64,000 bases of DNA from Xiphydria camelus (Eukaryota; Arthropoda; Insecta; Hymenoptera; Xiphydriidae): positions 14,532,573 to 14,596,572 of the forward strand of contig OY783201.1 in the NCBI GenBank assembly GCA_963678675.1. Reading direction: 5' to 3'. This document shows positions 9,001-20,469 of the stretch, piece by piece; position 1 is the stretch's first letter, and every line of letters begins with the position of its first letter. The translations under genes were made by a program, and so were the position numbers. Under the pieces are notes generated by a model, which was not told the DNA's origin, did not search any database, and saw only the letters and a program-made list of their open reading frames with translations.

Positions 9001-12000
9001 AAAGTCAGAGAAATGTCAAAAATATCCATTTTCCTTTCACGCATAAAAACTTTTCTAAAAAACTCAAACAAATAACTGACAAATTCTGAACAATTTCTGA
9101 CCATCTTTAATATTCAGTTACTTTTTGCAAATTAATAATTTCTATAAAAATACATACAGACATTTTCAGAATTGTTCAAACATTTTGCAAAATTTTAGAT
9201 ATTTTTATCGGTTTATTAGACTTTCAGAAAAGCTTTTGCGAATGAAAGAAAAATGGGTATTTTTTGGGGTATTTCTGAATTTCTCTGACAAATTTTGATA
9301 CTCTGAAAATGTCTGAAAATTTTTCCAATTATTAGTAAAAATAAAAAAATCAATTTTTTAGAAATTTGTCAGAAATCAGGGATACATTTTTAAAAATACG
9401 TAATGCAATCAGATTGTAAATAGAACTGAGTGTTTTCAATATGTTTAATGTATAGTTTAAAGGCTAAATATTTATTAATTCTTATATTAAACGATGCAAT
9501 TTTCATATTTTCTGCTTCAATATAACGTTTTATATGTATGTTTTATGTTTAATACGGAGATTATATACTTCCTACGTATTTCACACTACAATTATCTCTC
9601 GACGTTATACTTTTTCTTACATCCATTGGTTGGAGAATACATTCATATATTAGATAGATATATTTATTTCGGCCCAGCGGCCATGAAATGGACTTGGTTA
9701 GCTGTCCTAATACAAAATTTTTCTCTAGATCACTCACACTTCACACATCACACTTCATACCCTTGTATTGTTTTTCTCATTCTCTTTCCTTGCTTTTTCC
9801 ATCTTTCTTAACCACTCTACCTCTTCCCCTGTTCCTGAACTAAACAATATTTAGCCAACCCCTCACCTCTCCTGAGTTTAAGCCTCCGCAATTCATGACT
9901 AGATGCTCAAGAGACCCTTCTTCATCTCCGCATATTACATATCTCTTATCTTCTCTCTGCATCCAGTGTTTCCTCATCTCATCTAAATTTCCGCATCTTG
10001 TTCTCGCAATCAATTTCTGGCTTCCATTCTTTCCGCTATTTAACAGATATCCGGGTAGATCATCCATTACTAGGTTTGTTCCTGCAGGAGTCAGAGACTG
10101 TCAGCGGACGTCAGGCGCATGCGCATTAAGATTCTCGCGTTCCAACAAGAAGTACGTGACGGTCACTGATTCCAAATCCGCTGTTCCAGCAGGAGTCAGA
10201 CGAGTTTGCTGACGGTCAGAAAAGTTTGCGGATTGTCAGGAAACTTTCAGTCCGACGCATGCGTACTAGCTGCACGTATGAATGAGGGCGGGTTTTACAA
10301 ACACAGTATAAACGCGGTATAGCGCTATACTGAGAATAACCAGCACGCAAGCGTTTTACAAGTATGGTATAAGGCTGGAGAAATAGATTAATTCAAAATA
10401 ACTGTCCTAATTTGTTGTAGGATATTGTGTACACCCTGGTCGAAGTAAAACTGCCCCCCCCTCTATTAATTTGTTAATTGTTATTTGTACTGTTGAAAAA
10501 CCGAATCCATTATTTCTGCTATAGATGTTGATGCTAATGTTAGAAATTTGAATGAGTAATTAATATGTAGAGTACCTATAATAGAAACATTTTGCAAAAG
10601 TAACCAGAAGAAGAATCCGTGGCCCCGGGTGTACACCCGGGTTCACGGATTCTGAACATAATGACTTTTGAAAATGTAATTTTAAAACGTAACAGCCAAT
10701 TAGCAATTAAATGTCAAACTTTCATTAGCTAATGCGGCTTTTGCCCTGGCTAATGAAAGCATGATAATTAATTATTCATTGGTTAGTATATTGAAATATG
10801 ACATTTTGAAAAGTCACTATGTTCAAAATCCGTGAACCCGGGTGTACATGGCAAGCCAGGTATCAGATCTACACGGTTATCTATGGAATCCGTTATTTCT
10901 CCCCTTTACAATACATATTCCATGTATAGCGGTATTTATTAAGCTGGCCACTGCGGGGATGGCTTACTCCGATCCGTCCGGCAATTAGCGTTCTGTGAAG
11001 GAGGTGAGATTGTAAGTATAGTCTGTTAAGTAAGAGCGTGTGCGGCGTTATTCATGAAGACATTATTAAACAATGTTTCTTTCGACATATACATACGTTT
11101 GATATGGTCGAAGGCAATGCACAATTTGGTTAATAATGAGTTCAATTACCACTATCGATTATTGCTTGGCATCTCCGAGGCATACTATCCATCAAATTTT
11201 CAGCGTATTTATGGGGAAGTGCCTTCCAAATGTGTCGAATTTCTCGGGATAGCTGCTTCACAGTGAAGACACGTTTTCGTCCAAGCTTCTGCTTGTTTAT
11301 GAAAACGTGTTCACTGTGAAGTAGCTATCCTGAGAAATTCGACGCGTTTGGAAGGCACTTCCCCGCGAATACGTCGAAAAATGGGTGGATACTATGCCTC
11401 GGGGATGCCAAGTGATTGTCGATGGTGGTGATTGGACTCATTATTAACATAATTGCGCATTGCCTTGAAACATGTCAAACGTATGTACGTGGAAAAAAAC
11501 ATTGTTGAATAATTTCTTTATGAATAATGCCATACACACGCTCTTACTTAACTGACTGTACGTTTGCAACAATTGTTCGCCAAACCGTATTACCTTTCTA
11601 TTGTTTGTACCTGAGTTTTCATCCATATTTTTGTTACACTACTCTAGTAGTGTATAAAACAAAATAACAATAACCTTAGTCGAAAATTAGAAAGGTTAGA
11701 TTTGCTCTCTTCTAAAATTAATTACTGTCGTCACCACTAGAGTACAGTGCGTTCGGTGTTCCAACAGAAATCCCTGACTAGTCAAAGTCCGCACATGCGC
11801 ACTACGTACAAATCACCAACTGTCAGGGATTAGTCACGGATTCTCTGCAGGAACAAACCTACTATCTCCTTGTACCTTTCACAGTAACGCGTCTTAGCAA
11901 TTTTATTGGCCTGTTGTTGCAGTTGCACCGTCCTGTCCTTCTCACACATTATTCCCCCTATATTCTCCCTGCCCTCCTCCTCTATCTCCTCTAATCTAAA

Positions 12001-15000
12001 ACCGCATCTATTTACATATTGCTCCCTCTCTGCTACACCTTTAGTCCTTACTTTCCCTTTTTGCTTCTCTCTTTGGCATTCCTTTACTAATACCCTTCCC
12101 TCTCCTCCTAGTAGGTACATTCTTTTCGAAATTCCACGCTCTTGCCCCCCAGCCTATTCTCAACTTTTCCCTCTTTGTTTCCTCCAAAACTATGTAATCT
12201 GGCGTACTCCTCTCCAAACCCAATGTCCACTTGAAATATTTTAATTGTATCTTTTCCAAAATTGCTTTCTCCTCCCAACCCCAAATCTCAGCCCCATATG
12301 CAATGATCCCCTTTACCAAAATATCGAAAATCTTCATACGCATGACAAAATCATCTCTGAATATTCTTTCTCCTATTCCCCATACCTTACTTGTTTTACC
12401 GCCAGATTTCCCTTCCTAGGATTTCGCCAGATTTCCCTTCCCTCTTCTATTAGAAGGATCGTCTTATAGAGAAATCCTTCATAGAAAAGTTTCGAATATC
12501 TTATTTTTTTCTGCATATCTTTCACGTTCTTTACGACAATAATAACAGATAACGTTAGGTGGAGCATTCGGACCTGGCAATGAAGATTGATAACGAAATC
12601 AGTGTTAGCATTCTTATACAAAAATATTAGTCGAACAAAATATGCAGTTTGTGGTCTGTTATTGTGACACAAAACATTTTTAAAGTAATACATCAATTCA
12701 ATGTTGTCCGATACGATTAGCTAACAATCAAGCTTCACGTATTTCATATGACGCTTCCTACTTCTGACTTATACATGTGCCTGCAGATCTACCTATATTG
12801 TAACGTAATAACCTGCTTGACGCTAGAGAAAAGTCTGGAAGCTGGTTTAAAGTAAAATAAATAACAGAACAGAACGGATAAATGTGAAGCATTCTATTCT
12901 CCAGGATTATGTGAAATATGGAGTTCTATATCTCGAAATCTGAATACAAAATTCTCTCAGGCTTGTAAAGCTCCGCATACTTGCAATGAATTATATTATA
13001 AAATAGATTAAACCATGCAGCTACTTCCCTATTGAAAAAGTATCCTAGATTCTCATAGAAAACTTGTACAATCCCCATAAAAGTCCCATGGGAATTGGAT
13101 GTGCTTTTGACATAGCAATTCCGGATTGCCTCTCATAAAAATCTGAGAGAGATTAATGGGAATGTATTGGATTCTATGTGTATCTGTAGAAACAAATAAA
13201 ATCTTGTAAGGTTCTATTAGTAATTACAAATAGAACGGCGTGCACAGATCTTTATTATCTTTATGGGATTTTACTTGTTTTTACGGATACACATCTAACA
13301 TTCGGTAAATCCCTATTCATCATCTCAAATACACATAGAATCCAATGCATTCCTATTCGTCGTTCTTAACCCTGTAAGGGATCTTGTAGCCATATGGTTA
13401 CAACGAACTTATAGGTATCCTACAACATTTTTTTATGAATTGTACACTTATATGTTGACATTTGGTAACAACTACAAACTTGACTTTTTTTATAACAATT
13501 GCTTTAATATATTTTAATATATTCATATAAACAAGGTTTGTAGGTATTTTTTTATACGTAGTAAGAAAACCATATTTTTTGAAATTGAAATATAATAGCG
13601 TGAACCTTACAGGGTTAAACTTTTCTAACGGATATCCGGAATTGCTATGCGAAGAGTTCATCAGATTCCCATAGGAAATATTGTCTATAAAAATCTATAG
13701 GATCTTTTTTCAAGACGGTTGGCACGTTTATAAGATTTATTCTCTTTATTTGCACTTTCTGTAGGTACTCGTTTTTCCGCAGTGCAGTATATCTATGGCT
13801 ATTAGAAAGTATAAGAAGGTTTAAAAAATTGGAATCATCTACACTTTCTGCTCATTTGATATAATTATATGCAGATATACGTGTACTATGGCATATGTAG
13901 AGAAATGAGTGCAGAAAGTGTAGGTAACGAGAACAGAGCTATAGTAAGCTGGTCGCAGAATTAAAGTTGAAAATATTTTTAATCATTAAGTATCATACAA
14001 CTTTTTACGAATAAGACAATTTACAATATTTATTGTTATAAAACAGACAAGTCAATAAGCAGCATAGTGAAATCTTTCCTTTTGAAAAAAACTCATAACA
14101 TTCTCACATAAAGTGAACAAATGCCATATAGAACCTCATAGGTATATGAGGATATATATAAGACTCTATGTGCGGTATTTGTCCATTTTATAAGAATCTT
14201 ATATATTTTGTTCAACAGGGTTTCCAATGTTGCCTAAATAGCTACACTCTGGAATAGTAATGATTGAAATTGCTACTTTTCTTGGCGTGTATATTATCAA
14301 TTGAGGATTTTATACTGTGTATAAATATAGAAGTAATACTGCATAATTATTGGCTAGTAGGCAATAATTTTTACTGATAATAGATACAAGGAAAATATTG
14401 TAGAGGGGAAGAAGATCTTCGAGAATAGGGAAGATTTCCTTTATGATTTTGGTACAGCGGAGAGATTAATAATTATAAATCCATTATCATTCTCATTGTA
14501 ATTGTACCGCAAAGAAAAACTTCGTATGGTTTTCTGCCTGAAACCATGTTTCCCAAATTTATTATCACGATGGTTTAAAAAATGTATATATCGATTTACT
14601 TGAAATTTTGAACAAATGTAAAATATTTTTCCACTGGTATAGTGTGGTAAATATAGAGTGAAAAGTTGGTCACTTTAGTGAAGTTTTAACATATCTCCGT
14701 AATGTTGGAAGGGCCTCAAGGCACGTGAAATTATCTCATCACTTTCCTTGCGGCTGCTGCCCATAATAACTGATAAATGACGTTCCGAAAAAATGTAAAT
14801 TCTTAGATACGTGCCTTCCATTATGATATCGCGTATTTATAATGCATACATATATACAGGGTGTTCATTTTAAAACTTACCACCCACGTTATCTGCGTAA
14901 AGAGACATATTTCTGAAAATCGCCGAGACACGTCAACAAAATTATTGAGGGGGAACATTTTTTATAAAAATTCGACGCCCCCCCCCCCCTCAACCACCTG

Positions 15001-18000
15001 ACTCCGGGGGCGGTAACCCCAATATTCTTAAATGGAACAGGGGGTCGAGTGATACCTCATTTTAACGTCAAATTTGAAAAGTAGGACGTCAAAATGTACA
15101 CAATTAAAAGCCCTTTAAAATGAGGTATCACTCGACCCCCTGTTCCATTTAAGAATATTGGGGTTACCGCCCCCGGAGTCAGGTGGTTGAGGGGGGGGGG
15201 CGTCGAATTTTTATAAAAAATGTTCCCCCTCAATAATTTTGTTGACGTGTCTCGGCGATTTTCAGAAATATGTCTCTTTACGCAGATAACGTGGGTGGTA
15301 AGTTTTAAAATGAACACCCTGTATACTCGTATATCCGTAGTCATGAATTCTGACTTTAAATAAGTTTCTAACTTTATGTTTTCGTTAAGTGTAATTGAAC
15401 AGTAAATCCGGCAAATTAAATCTTATTTATGTATGTGGACATTTAAATTGTAAATTAAATATTGTTTGAGACTTTTCAATTAGACTCCAAATTAGAAATT
15501 AATTTAGAAACTTTAAACGATGCACCACTATAGGTACATCGATTCATTCAAGTGTAATGAAGCACCTCAGAAGGTGTGTTTACTATACGCGTGTCGGAAA
15601 ACCAACTTTCCATTGAAATACGTAGTCCGCATAGCAATTCGCGTATAAATTAATTGATAAACAATTACTACATCGGCCGACAATTAAATATCACTATGAA
15701 AAATGTACATCTGTTTATGTAATATATTTGACGGCAATATGTGACCTAAGTATACTAAATAAGCATAATATTAAATTGATTAAATTCATTCCGCAATATT
15801 TTTATAGGACGATATATCTGTTAGATACTAGCAGAACAGGCAATAATAATTCTTTAACCATAATCATATAAATAATATTTTCAGGTATGGTATTGCTGGA
15901 GTGACAAACGTTCAAGGCGAAGAAGTCAAAAAATTAGACGTATTGAGCAATGAACTCTTCATCAATATGCTATCATCTTCCTTTACCACTTGCCTGCTCA
16001 TCAGTGAAGAGAACGACAATGTCATCGAAGTGGAAACGGAGAAGCATGGAAAATACATAGTTTGCTTCGATCCACTCGATGGCTCATCCAATATCGATTG
16101 CCTCGTGTCGATCGGTTCTATTTTTGGTATCTACAAAAAGTTGGAATTGACGCAGAAACCCACTCTATCAGATGCCCTTCAACCTGGGAGAAACCTGGTT
16201 GCTGCAGGGTACGCCCTTTACGGATCGGCGACTATGATGGTCCTTTCCACCGGTCAAGGCGTCAACGGCTTCATGTACGATCCAGCGATAGGAGAATTTA
16301 TTTTGACTGAAAGAAATATGCGTGTACCATCGAGAGGAAAGACTTACAGGTATGCAACAACATACGCGCTTTTATCAGGTCATCGCGGTGACCCGGATAT
16401 ATCATTTAGTTTGATAGCATTCTAAAAAATGTTTAACCCTTAAACGTATAGATTAAGTCTGCGGGACCCAGCAGTAAAAAGAAATACTATGACTCGTAAT
16501 AATTGATGGTCGCGATTGATTTATATTTATTTTCATTTTCCGATGATAAATATGTTTAGTGCATCATGAAAGAGCATATATAATATCTAACATTATTTTC
16601 TTCGCTAAAAAACATTACATTTCATAACCGAAACATAACTTATATTATAATTTGTATTTGGGTCTGGGAGACCCGAATGTGTACAGGAGCGAAATTTTTC
16701 ACGCATGCATCTAAGGGTTAATTCGCTCCGAAATGTGTCCAGATGTATTATCTTAGGATCGCGCCAATTTAAAATCTCTGAGCTTGAAATTTCAAAACAT
16801 AAAATGACTTATCGCCCTTATTGCTAGAAGTAACTGAACTCAATGTTATAGTGTTAACGAGGGCAACGAAAGTAAATGGGACGAGGCAATTAGGGAATAC
16901 GTCCATTCGAAGAAGTATCCTTCTAAAGGAAAGCCTTACGGAGCAAGGTACGTCGGATCCATGGTTGCCGACGTGCACAGGACCATCAAATATGGAGGCA
17001 TCTTCATGTATCCGTCTTCGAGTGATAGCCCAAATGGAAAGGTGTGATACAATTATTTCTATTTTAAAATAAACGCTCGGTAGAGCCGCGATATTCTTTA
17101 CGCGTCGATCAATTACAGAGTGGCTGGCGATTCTTGAATTCTTGAAAACCTGAGAAAACCCTTGAATTTTTAAGAAACCTAAAAAATCTTGAAAAAACCC
17201 TTGATTTTACTCCAAGAATTTCTTTGAAGCGCATCTGGCCCAAAAAACGAAGGCAAACGAGTGCTACAAATATATTGAGATAATAAGAATGTTTCGCCGA
17301 GATTTCATTACAAAATTCAAAATTGTTATTTTGTATACACTTGTGCACATTAATGGAATCAAAATATTTGTATTTCATACATTCCTAACTTACACGTAAT
17401 GAGATTTACCACTTATCGTTAATACGACCATCTTCCACTATACGTTTCTTTTTTAATTATCTTCCATTTTTTTTATAAAATCACATTTGAAAAAATGTTT
17501 AATTAATGCAAGGGTGTATAAATTTCATTGAGTTTTTATCGAAATTAACGAATCCTTCTAAATCTTATACCCTTATAAAAATTAATAGAATGAATACATT
17601 TTTTTCATGTGGTTTCAAGATGAAAAACTAAAAGATAATTGCAAGAAATTATCGACTCTACACCAGACAAAAATGAAATGTTAAATAAGGTGAAAGGTGA
17701 TCGTACTAATAATAAATGGTAGAGTTAATTTCATGTAAATTAGGACTGTATGAAACAGAAAAATTTTGATGCCATTAATTTGCACAAGAGTGTAAGTCAA
17801 ACTAAAGATGTTGAAAGTTAAGTGAATATGAACACTGAAAGCAGAATAAAACTTTACTTTCGTAAGCAATCTTTACGTTTGGTCTTAAGCCCTTTTTTTT
17901 AAGCAAAAATGCGATATTTAATACTTGTAAAACCTTGAAAAATGGTACTTTATCAACTGAAGAATCTGGAAAGATTCTTAAATTTGAAAATATTGATTTG

Positions 18001-18241
18001 CTGATCACACTCTGAATTACTATTAATGAAAGAACATGATTTTTTTCAGCTACGTCTACTTTATGAGTGCATTCCTATGGCGTACATTCTGCATCAAGCA
18101 GGAGGTGCTGCGTCGACAGGAGATAAAGATATTCTCGACGTAATACCAAGCGACATTCATCAGAGATGCCCGATATTCCTAGGGTCCGTGGAAGACGTTC
18201 AAGACGTATTGCAAGTGATCAAGAAACACAAAAAATTGTAA
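6001..18241 (+). CDS. Fbp: Fructose-1,6-bisphosphatase (four coding exons, 340 aa)
   Basis: The enzyme hydrolyses fructose 1,6-bisphosphate to fructose 6-phosphate in cytosolic gluconeogenesis. Exons are 6001-6176, 15885-16349, 16852-17041 and 18050-18241. All junctions are GT/AG and in phase, giving 1023 bp including TAA and 340 residues, the usual family length. The start ATG has a good context (CACAATG), and the N-terminal region matches the family ([32 protein letters not shown]). Visible active-site features are the Glu-Glu metal ligands (residues 100-101), [11 protein letters not shown] (metal Asp 121 and 124) and the signature [10 protein letters not shown], whose Glu is residue 283. 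An AATAAA signal follows near 18332. Intron 1 is 9.7 kb and full of transposons, while introns 2 and 3 are 0.5 and 1.0 kb. No disabling change is seen, so the gene looks functional. Confidence 0.97.
6272..6670. mobile_element. ~400-bp foldback MITE in Fbp intron 1
   Basis: Left and right ends are inverted copies beginning AAGGTGGTTGGACCGCTATA. The complementarity continues for nearly 200 bp on each side through an ACAGGGCCGTG block to a GC-rich turn (about 6450-6480). It is non-coding. The related-looking TTAAGG start of the element at 33611 may indicate a family. Confidence 0.75.
6671..7921. other. Fbp intron 1 sequence without a recognised feature
   Basis: Short open frames occur on both strands around 6850-7110 and 7604-7970, but none has recognisable motifs. 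A slightly GC-richer patch lies at 6930-7080. I see no inverted repeat or tandem array. Confidence 0.45.
7922..8522. mobile_element. 600-bp palindromic MITE, TATACAGGGTGAGTCACC ends
   Basis: The two halves are near-perfect inverted copies of about 280 bp, for example GGATGCTATATTTTGGTACT near 8101 and its complement near 8330. The TA next to each ACAGGGTG end fits a Tc1/mariner-type TA target. It is non-coding. Several other elements in the window share the ACAGGGTG end but not the body. Confidence 0.8.
8523..9642. other. AT-rich intron sequence, many CAGAAA/TTTTCAGA phrases
   Basis: No gene or transposon boundary is supported. About 8880-9380 is a degenerate region in which TTTTCAGAAATTTT-like phrases recur in both orientations, probably low-complexity drift rather than an array with a fixed unit. 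Confidence 0.45.
10605..10850. repeat. Palindromic segment with CCCGGGTGTACACCCGGG core
   Basis: ATCCGTGAACCCGGGTGTAC appears inverted at both ends, together with a shared GACTTTTGAAAATGT-like inner block (about 10648-10692 versus 10805-10849). At 10625-10650 the end itself is doubled into a tight hairpin. It is probably a small MITE nested in the TACTA-flanked element. Confidence 0.6.
11018..11565. repeat. Inverted duplication (~250-bp arms)
   Basis: The arms start CAGTCTGTTAAGTAAGAGCG and end with the complement. They meet around 11280 at the phrase AAGCTTCTGCTTG. The 70-residue open frame in the left arm (11054-11266) is broken in the right arm, so it is not clearly a gene. Confidence 0.7.
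12466..13059. other. Fbp intron 1, nothing recognised
   Basis: A 16-bp direct repeat (CGCCAGATTTCCCTTC, near 12400 and 12424) marks the LINE edge. Beyond it I see no ORF with motifs, inverted repeat or RNA gene. Confidence 0.45.
13060..13720. mobile_element. Foldback MITE, copy 1 (interrupted)
   Basis: The inverted ends share phrases such as CCCATGGGAATTGGATG / CATCAGATTCCCATAGG and GACATAGCAATTCCGGA / CCGGAATTGCTATGC. ACACATAGAATCCAATGCAT in the right half is the complement of a block near 13170. A second copy occupies 35395-37470. This copy is split by a TTAA-flanked MITE at 13370-13614. Confidence 0.7.
13370..13614. mobile_element. 245-bp piggyBac-type MITE with TTAA duplication
   Basis: Ends are CCCTGTAAGG and CCTTACAGGG, each flanked by TTAA (13366-13369 and 13615-13618). 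A TTAA duplication plus a CCCT start is diagnostic of piggyBac. The uninterrupted sequence is present in the related MITE near 37370. Confidence 0.85.
13721..14864. other. Fbp intron 1, AT-rich, minor imperfect palindromes
   Basis: Short inverted phrases occur (for example around 13835-13920 and 14090-14215), but no boundaries or duplications are clear. No coding signal is seen. Confidence 0.4.
14865..15324. mobile_element. 460-bp palindromic MITE, TACAGGGTGTTCATTTT ends
   Basis: The halves are almost perfect inverted copies of about 210 bp including a C/G homopolymer (14980-14991 and 15188-15199). The flanking TATA fits a TA target duplication. A one-ended relative is at 57285-57600. Confidence 0.85.
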
Positions 18242-19640
18242 AACTTTGTAAAACGTAACAAAAGACAACTCACGACAATAATTGGCCTTGTAACTTCGAA
18301 CTCGTAATTTCTCAAATATTTTCAATCGGTTAATAAATGTAAAATCGGTTAATATATTATGTGTAGTATTCGAATAACATACATGTAAAATTTCCTAGTT
18401 GAAAAACACATCAATATCAAATTTTAATTTACTTATCACTATTCCGTCACTTCATTTTAGAATGATTAAGTATGTACTACACCAGACCAATATCAAAATA
18501 CAATATTTTTATGATGTAATTTATATAAGTATAAAAATGTCATATTGAATCATTTTAAGGTATCGAGTTTCAGTTGTGCATACTTTAAATTTCCAAAATA
18601 ACGTTATCATGTAAACCAAATACACTACGCAACAAAATTATCGCAACAACTTATTTTACTCTAAAAATTGTCAAACTTCGGAAGCCTGTAGCACAGCGAA
18701 AAATCATCGCATCCCTATCTTTTTTTTTTCAATTAAAGCTTAAAATCTCAGCTTTACTATCCCAAAATTTATTTTTCGATTTAAAGCACCGAGAGATTAA
18801 GAGACCCTGAAAATCAAGGTCATCTTTTGAAACTTAAAAATTTGCAAAGTTTGCGCATTTTGACACGGAGTTACAAAATTTTTTTTCAAATTCTGATCAC
18901 AAAAAATGAAAGTTCAACTCTTTACCTTTAATTAAAAAAAATGTTTACTTTCCGATTTTTCTACGCCATTCTACAGCGTTTTAAATAAAAAAACTGAATC
19001 GCAATTTTAACGTATCCGGCACTCAGAGACCATATGAATGTTATTATAACTAATAATTGTCCCTATAGTTTCATCACATATGAAAATATTTTTTAAAAAT
19101 ATGATATTTCCATGCGCAAAAAAATGCCAAGATATATCCATGACCTTTATGATTTCAATGATCGCTAGACGCGCCCCGGCTAAATATCTATGACTAAGAA
19201 GATTTTTTTCGTAAAATGATAAATTAGGTAAATTAGCACTCTCTCTCTCTCTCTCTCTCTCTCTGATGTGCGTACGCATTCATCGACAATGATTCTGATC
19301 GACCTGCTTTGGGTAACGGAACTTTATTTCATCAATGGCAGAATTTCTTCTGGTATTATTGAAACGAAAATTTATATTTATTTCAGCAGAAATTTCGGCA
19401 TAAACTCTTCAAAAATCATACGATCATGGAAAGGTACACAGATCTTTTCTGGAAATCATGGAAATATCATGGAAATTTAATATGTATCCCTATTCACTAG
19501 ACACCTTGTTTTAGTGCGAGAGAATATATTTGCTTCGAGCTTATATAACCTGTATATTCGATTTAGATAAAATGGTGTATAACGTTGATGTAATATGTGT
19601 CATCCCTGGCACATTCAACGAATTTAAACATTCTGTGGGC
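18242..19640. other. Fbp 3' flank
   Basis: A poly(A) signal AATAAA lies near 18332. Downstream is AT-rich DNA with a (CT)n microsatellite at about 19240-19264. The open frames around 19007-19480 have no recognised motif. Confidence 0.5.
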
Positions 19641-19850
19641 CCGAAAACATTTTAGAACTTTCTAGAAAGTTCTGGAGCATTCTAGAACATTTCAGAACTT
19701 TCTAGAATATTCTGGAACATTCTAAAACTTTCTTGAATATTTCAGAACAATATAGAATATTCTTGAACGTTTTGGAATATTCTAGAATATTTTGGAACAT
19801 TCTAGAACATTTTGGAACAGCCGGGAACATTCTGGAAGAGTCCGCGATAT
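19640..19850. repeat. Degenerate minisatellite based on TTCTAGAA
   Basis: Variants of ACATTCTAGAACTTTC repeat about every 12-26 bp over some 200 bp. The minus-strand Cys/Phe-rich open frames here are produced by the repeat. Confidence 0.8.
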
Positions 19851-19900
19851 TTTTGAAAATGTTATGACACTGTAAAGCACTTGAGATAGTCGCTGGAAGA

Positions 19901-20260
19901 AGTCCATTGGTGGGCGGCACCCTTTAAACCCCTGTATCTTCTGAACCAACCCCTGCAGTTCCAAAACAAAAAATTCTTCATCGATGGAGGATGTAGGGCT
20001 ACCATACCCTATAACCCCCATGGGGCTACGATTACCGGTTCCAGAGTTTTATGGGAACGCACAAACTAACCACACTTACAGTCCACTGGTAGGCGGCACC
20101 CTCTTAACCCCTATATCTAATGAATTAACCCCTGCAGTTTCAAAACAAAAAGTTCTTCATCGATAGGGGATGTAGGGCTACCATACCCTATAACTCCCAT
20201 GGGGCTACGATTAGCGGTTCCAGAGTTGTATGGGAACGCACAGACTAACCACACTTACTT
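19901..20260. repeat. 179-bp tandem duplication
   Basis: Two units start AGTCCA(T/C)TGGT(G/A)GGCGGC at 19901 and 20080 and are about 90% alike. They abut the 3' terminus of the Helitron at 20271. Confidence 0.85.
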
Positions 20261-20469
20261 TTAGTATATACTAGCAGCCCGTCCCGACTTCGCACGGGTA
20301 GATTGTGGATTGATTTTGGCCGTCATTTGACGAATTTTTAGCAGATATCTATAGGTAGGGAGCCATGCTACGCTAAAAAAACACATGTATTTTATTTAAA
20401 TTGGAACGTCGATTTCTTTTATTAATTTATCTTAAGGCCAGCGAATAGACAATGTTTTTTATTTTTTTA

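Larger units (their letters stand above)
10073..11859. mobile_element. 1.8-kb terminal-inverted-repeat element inserted in the LINE (TACTA flanks)
   Basis: The ends are GGTTTGTTCCTGCAG and its perfect complement CTGCAGGAACAAACC. TACTA occurs on both sides (10068-10072 and 11860-11864), and removing one copy restores the LINE reading. Subterminal sequence is also shared (GTCAG repeats, GCGCATGCGCA-type phrases). It carries no transposase. It contains a partial relative of the 559-688 MITE (from 10286), an imperfect palindrome (10605-10850) and a 0.5-kb inverted duplication (11018-11565). Confidence 0.8.
9643..12465 (-). mobile_element. 5'-truncated LINE fragment, split by an insertion
   Basis: On the minus strand, 12420-11865 encodes the end of a reverse transcriptase region (phrases such as [17 protein letters not shown] and [20 protein letters not shown]). 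After the insertion at 10073-11859 it resumes at 10067-9840, with a C-terminal zinc-knuckle-like [16 protein letters not shown] 3' untranslated tail ends in AAATAAATATATCTATC near 9645. Several frame breaks show it is dead. This hymenopteran-style LINE protein lacks the 5' half here. The reading across the insertion (YKEI, then VMDD) is continuous when one TACTA is removed. Confidence 0.8.

Noticed and set aside
11906..12469. + strand open frames rich in Ser/Pro/Leu
   Set aside because: They are the antisense of the LINE fragment.
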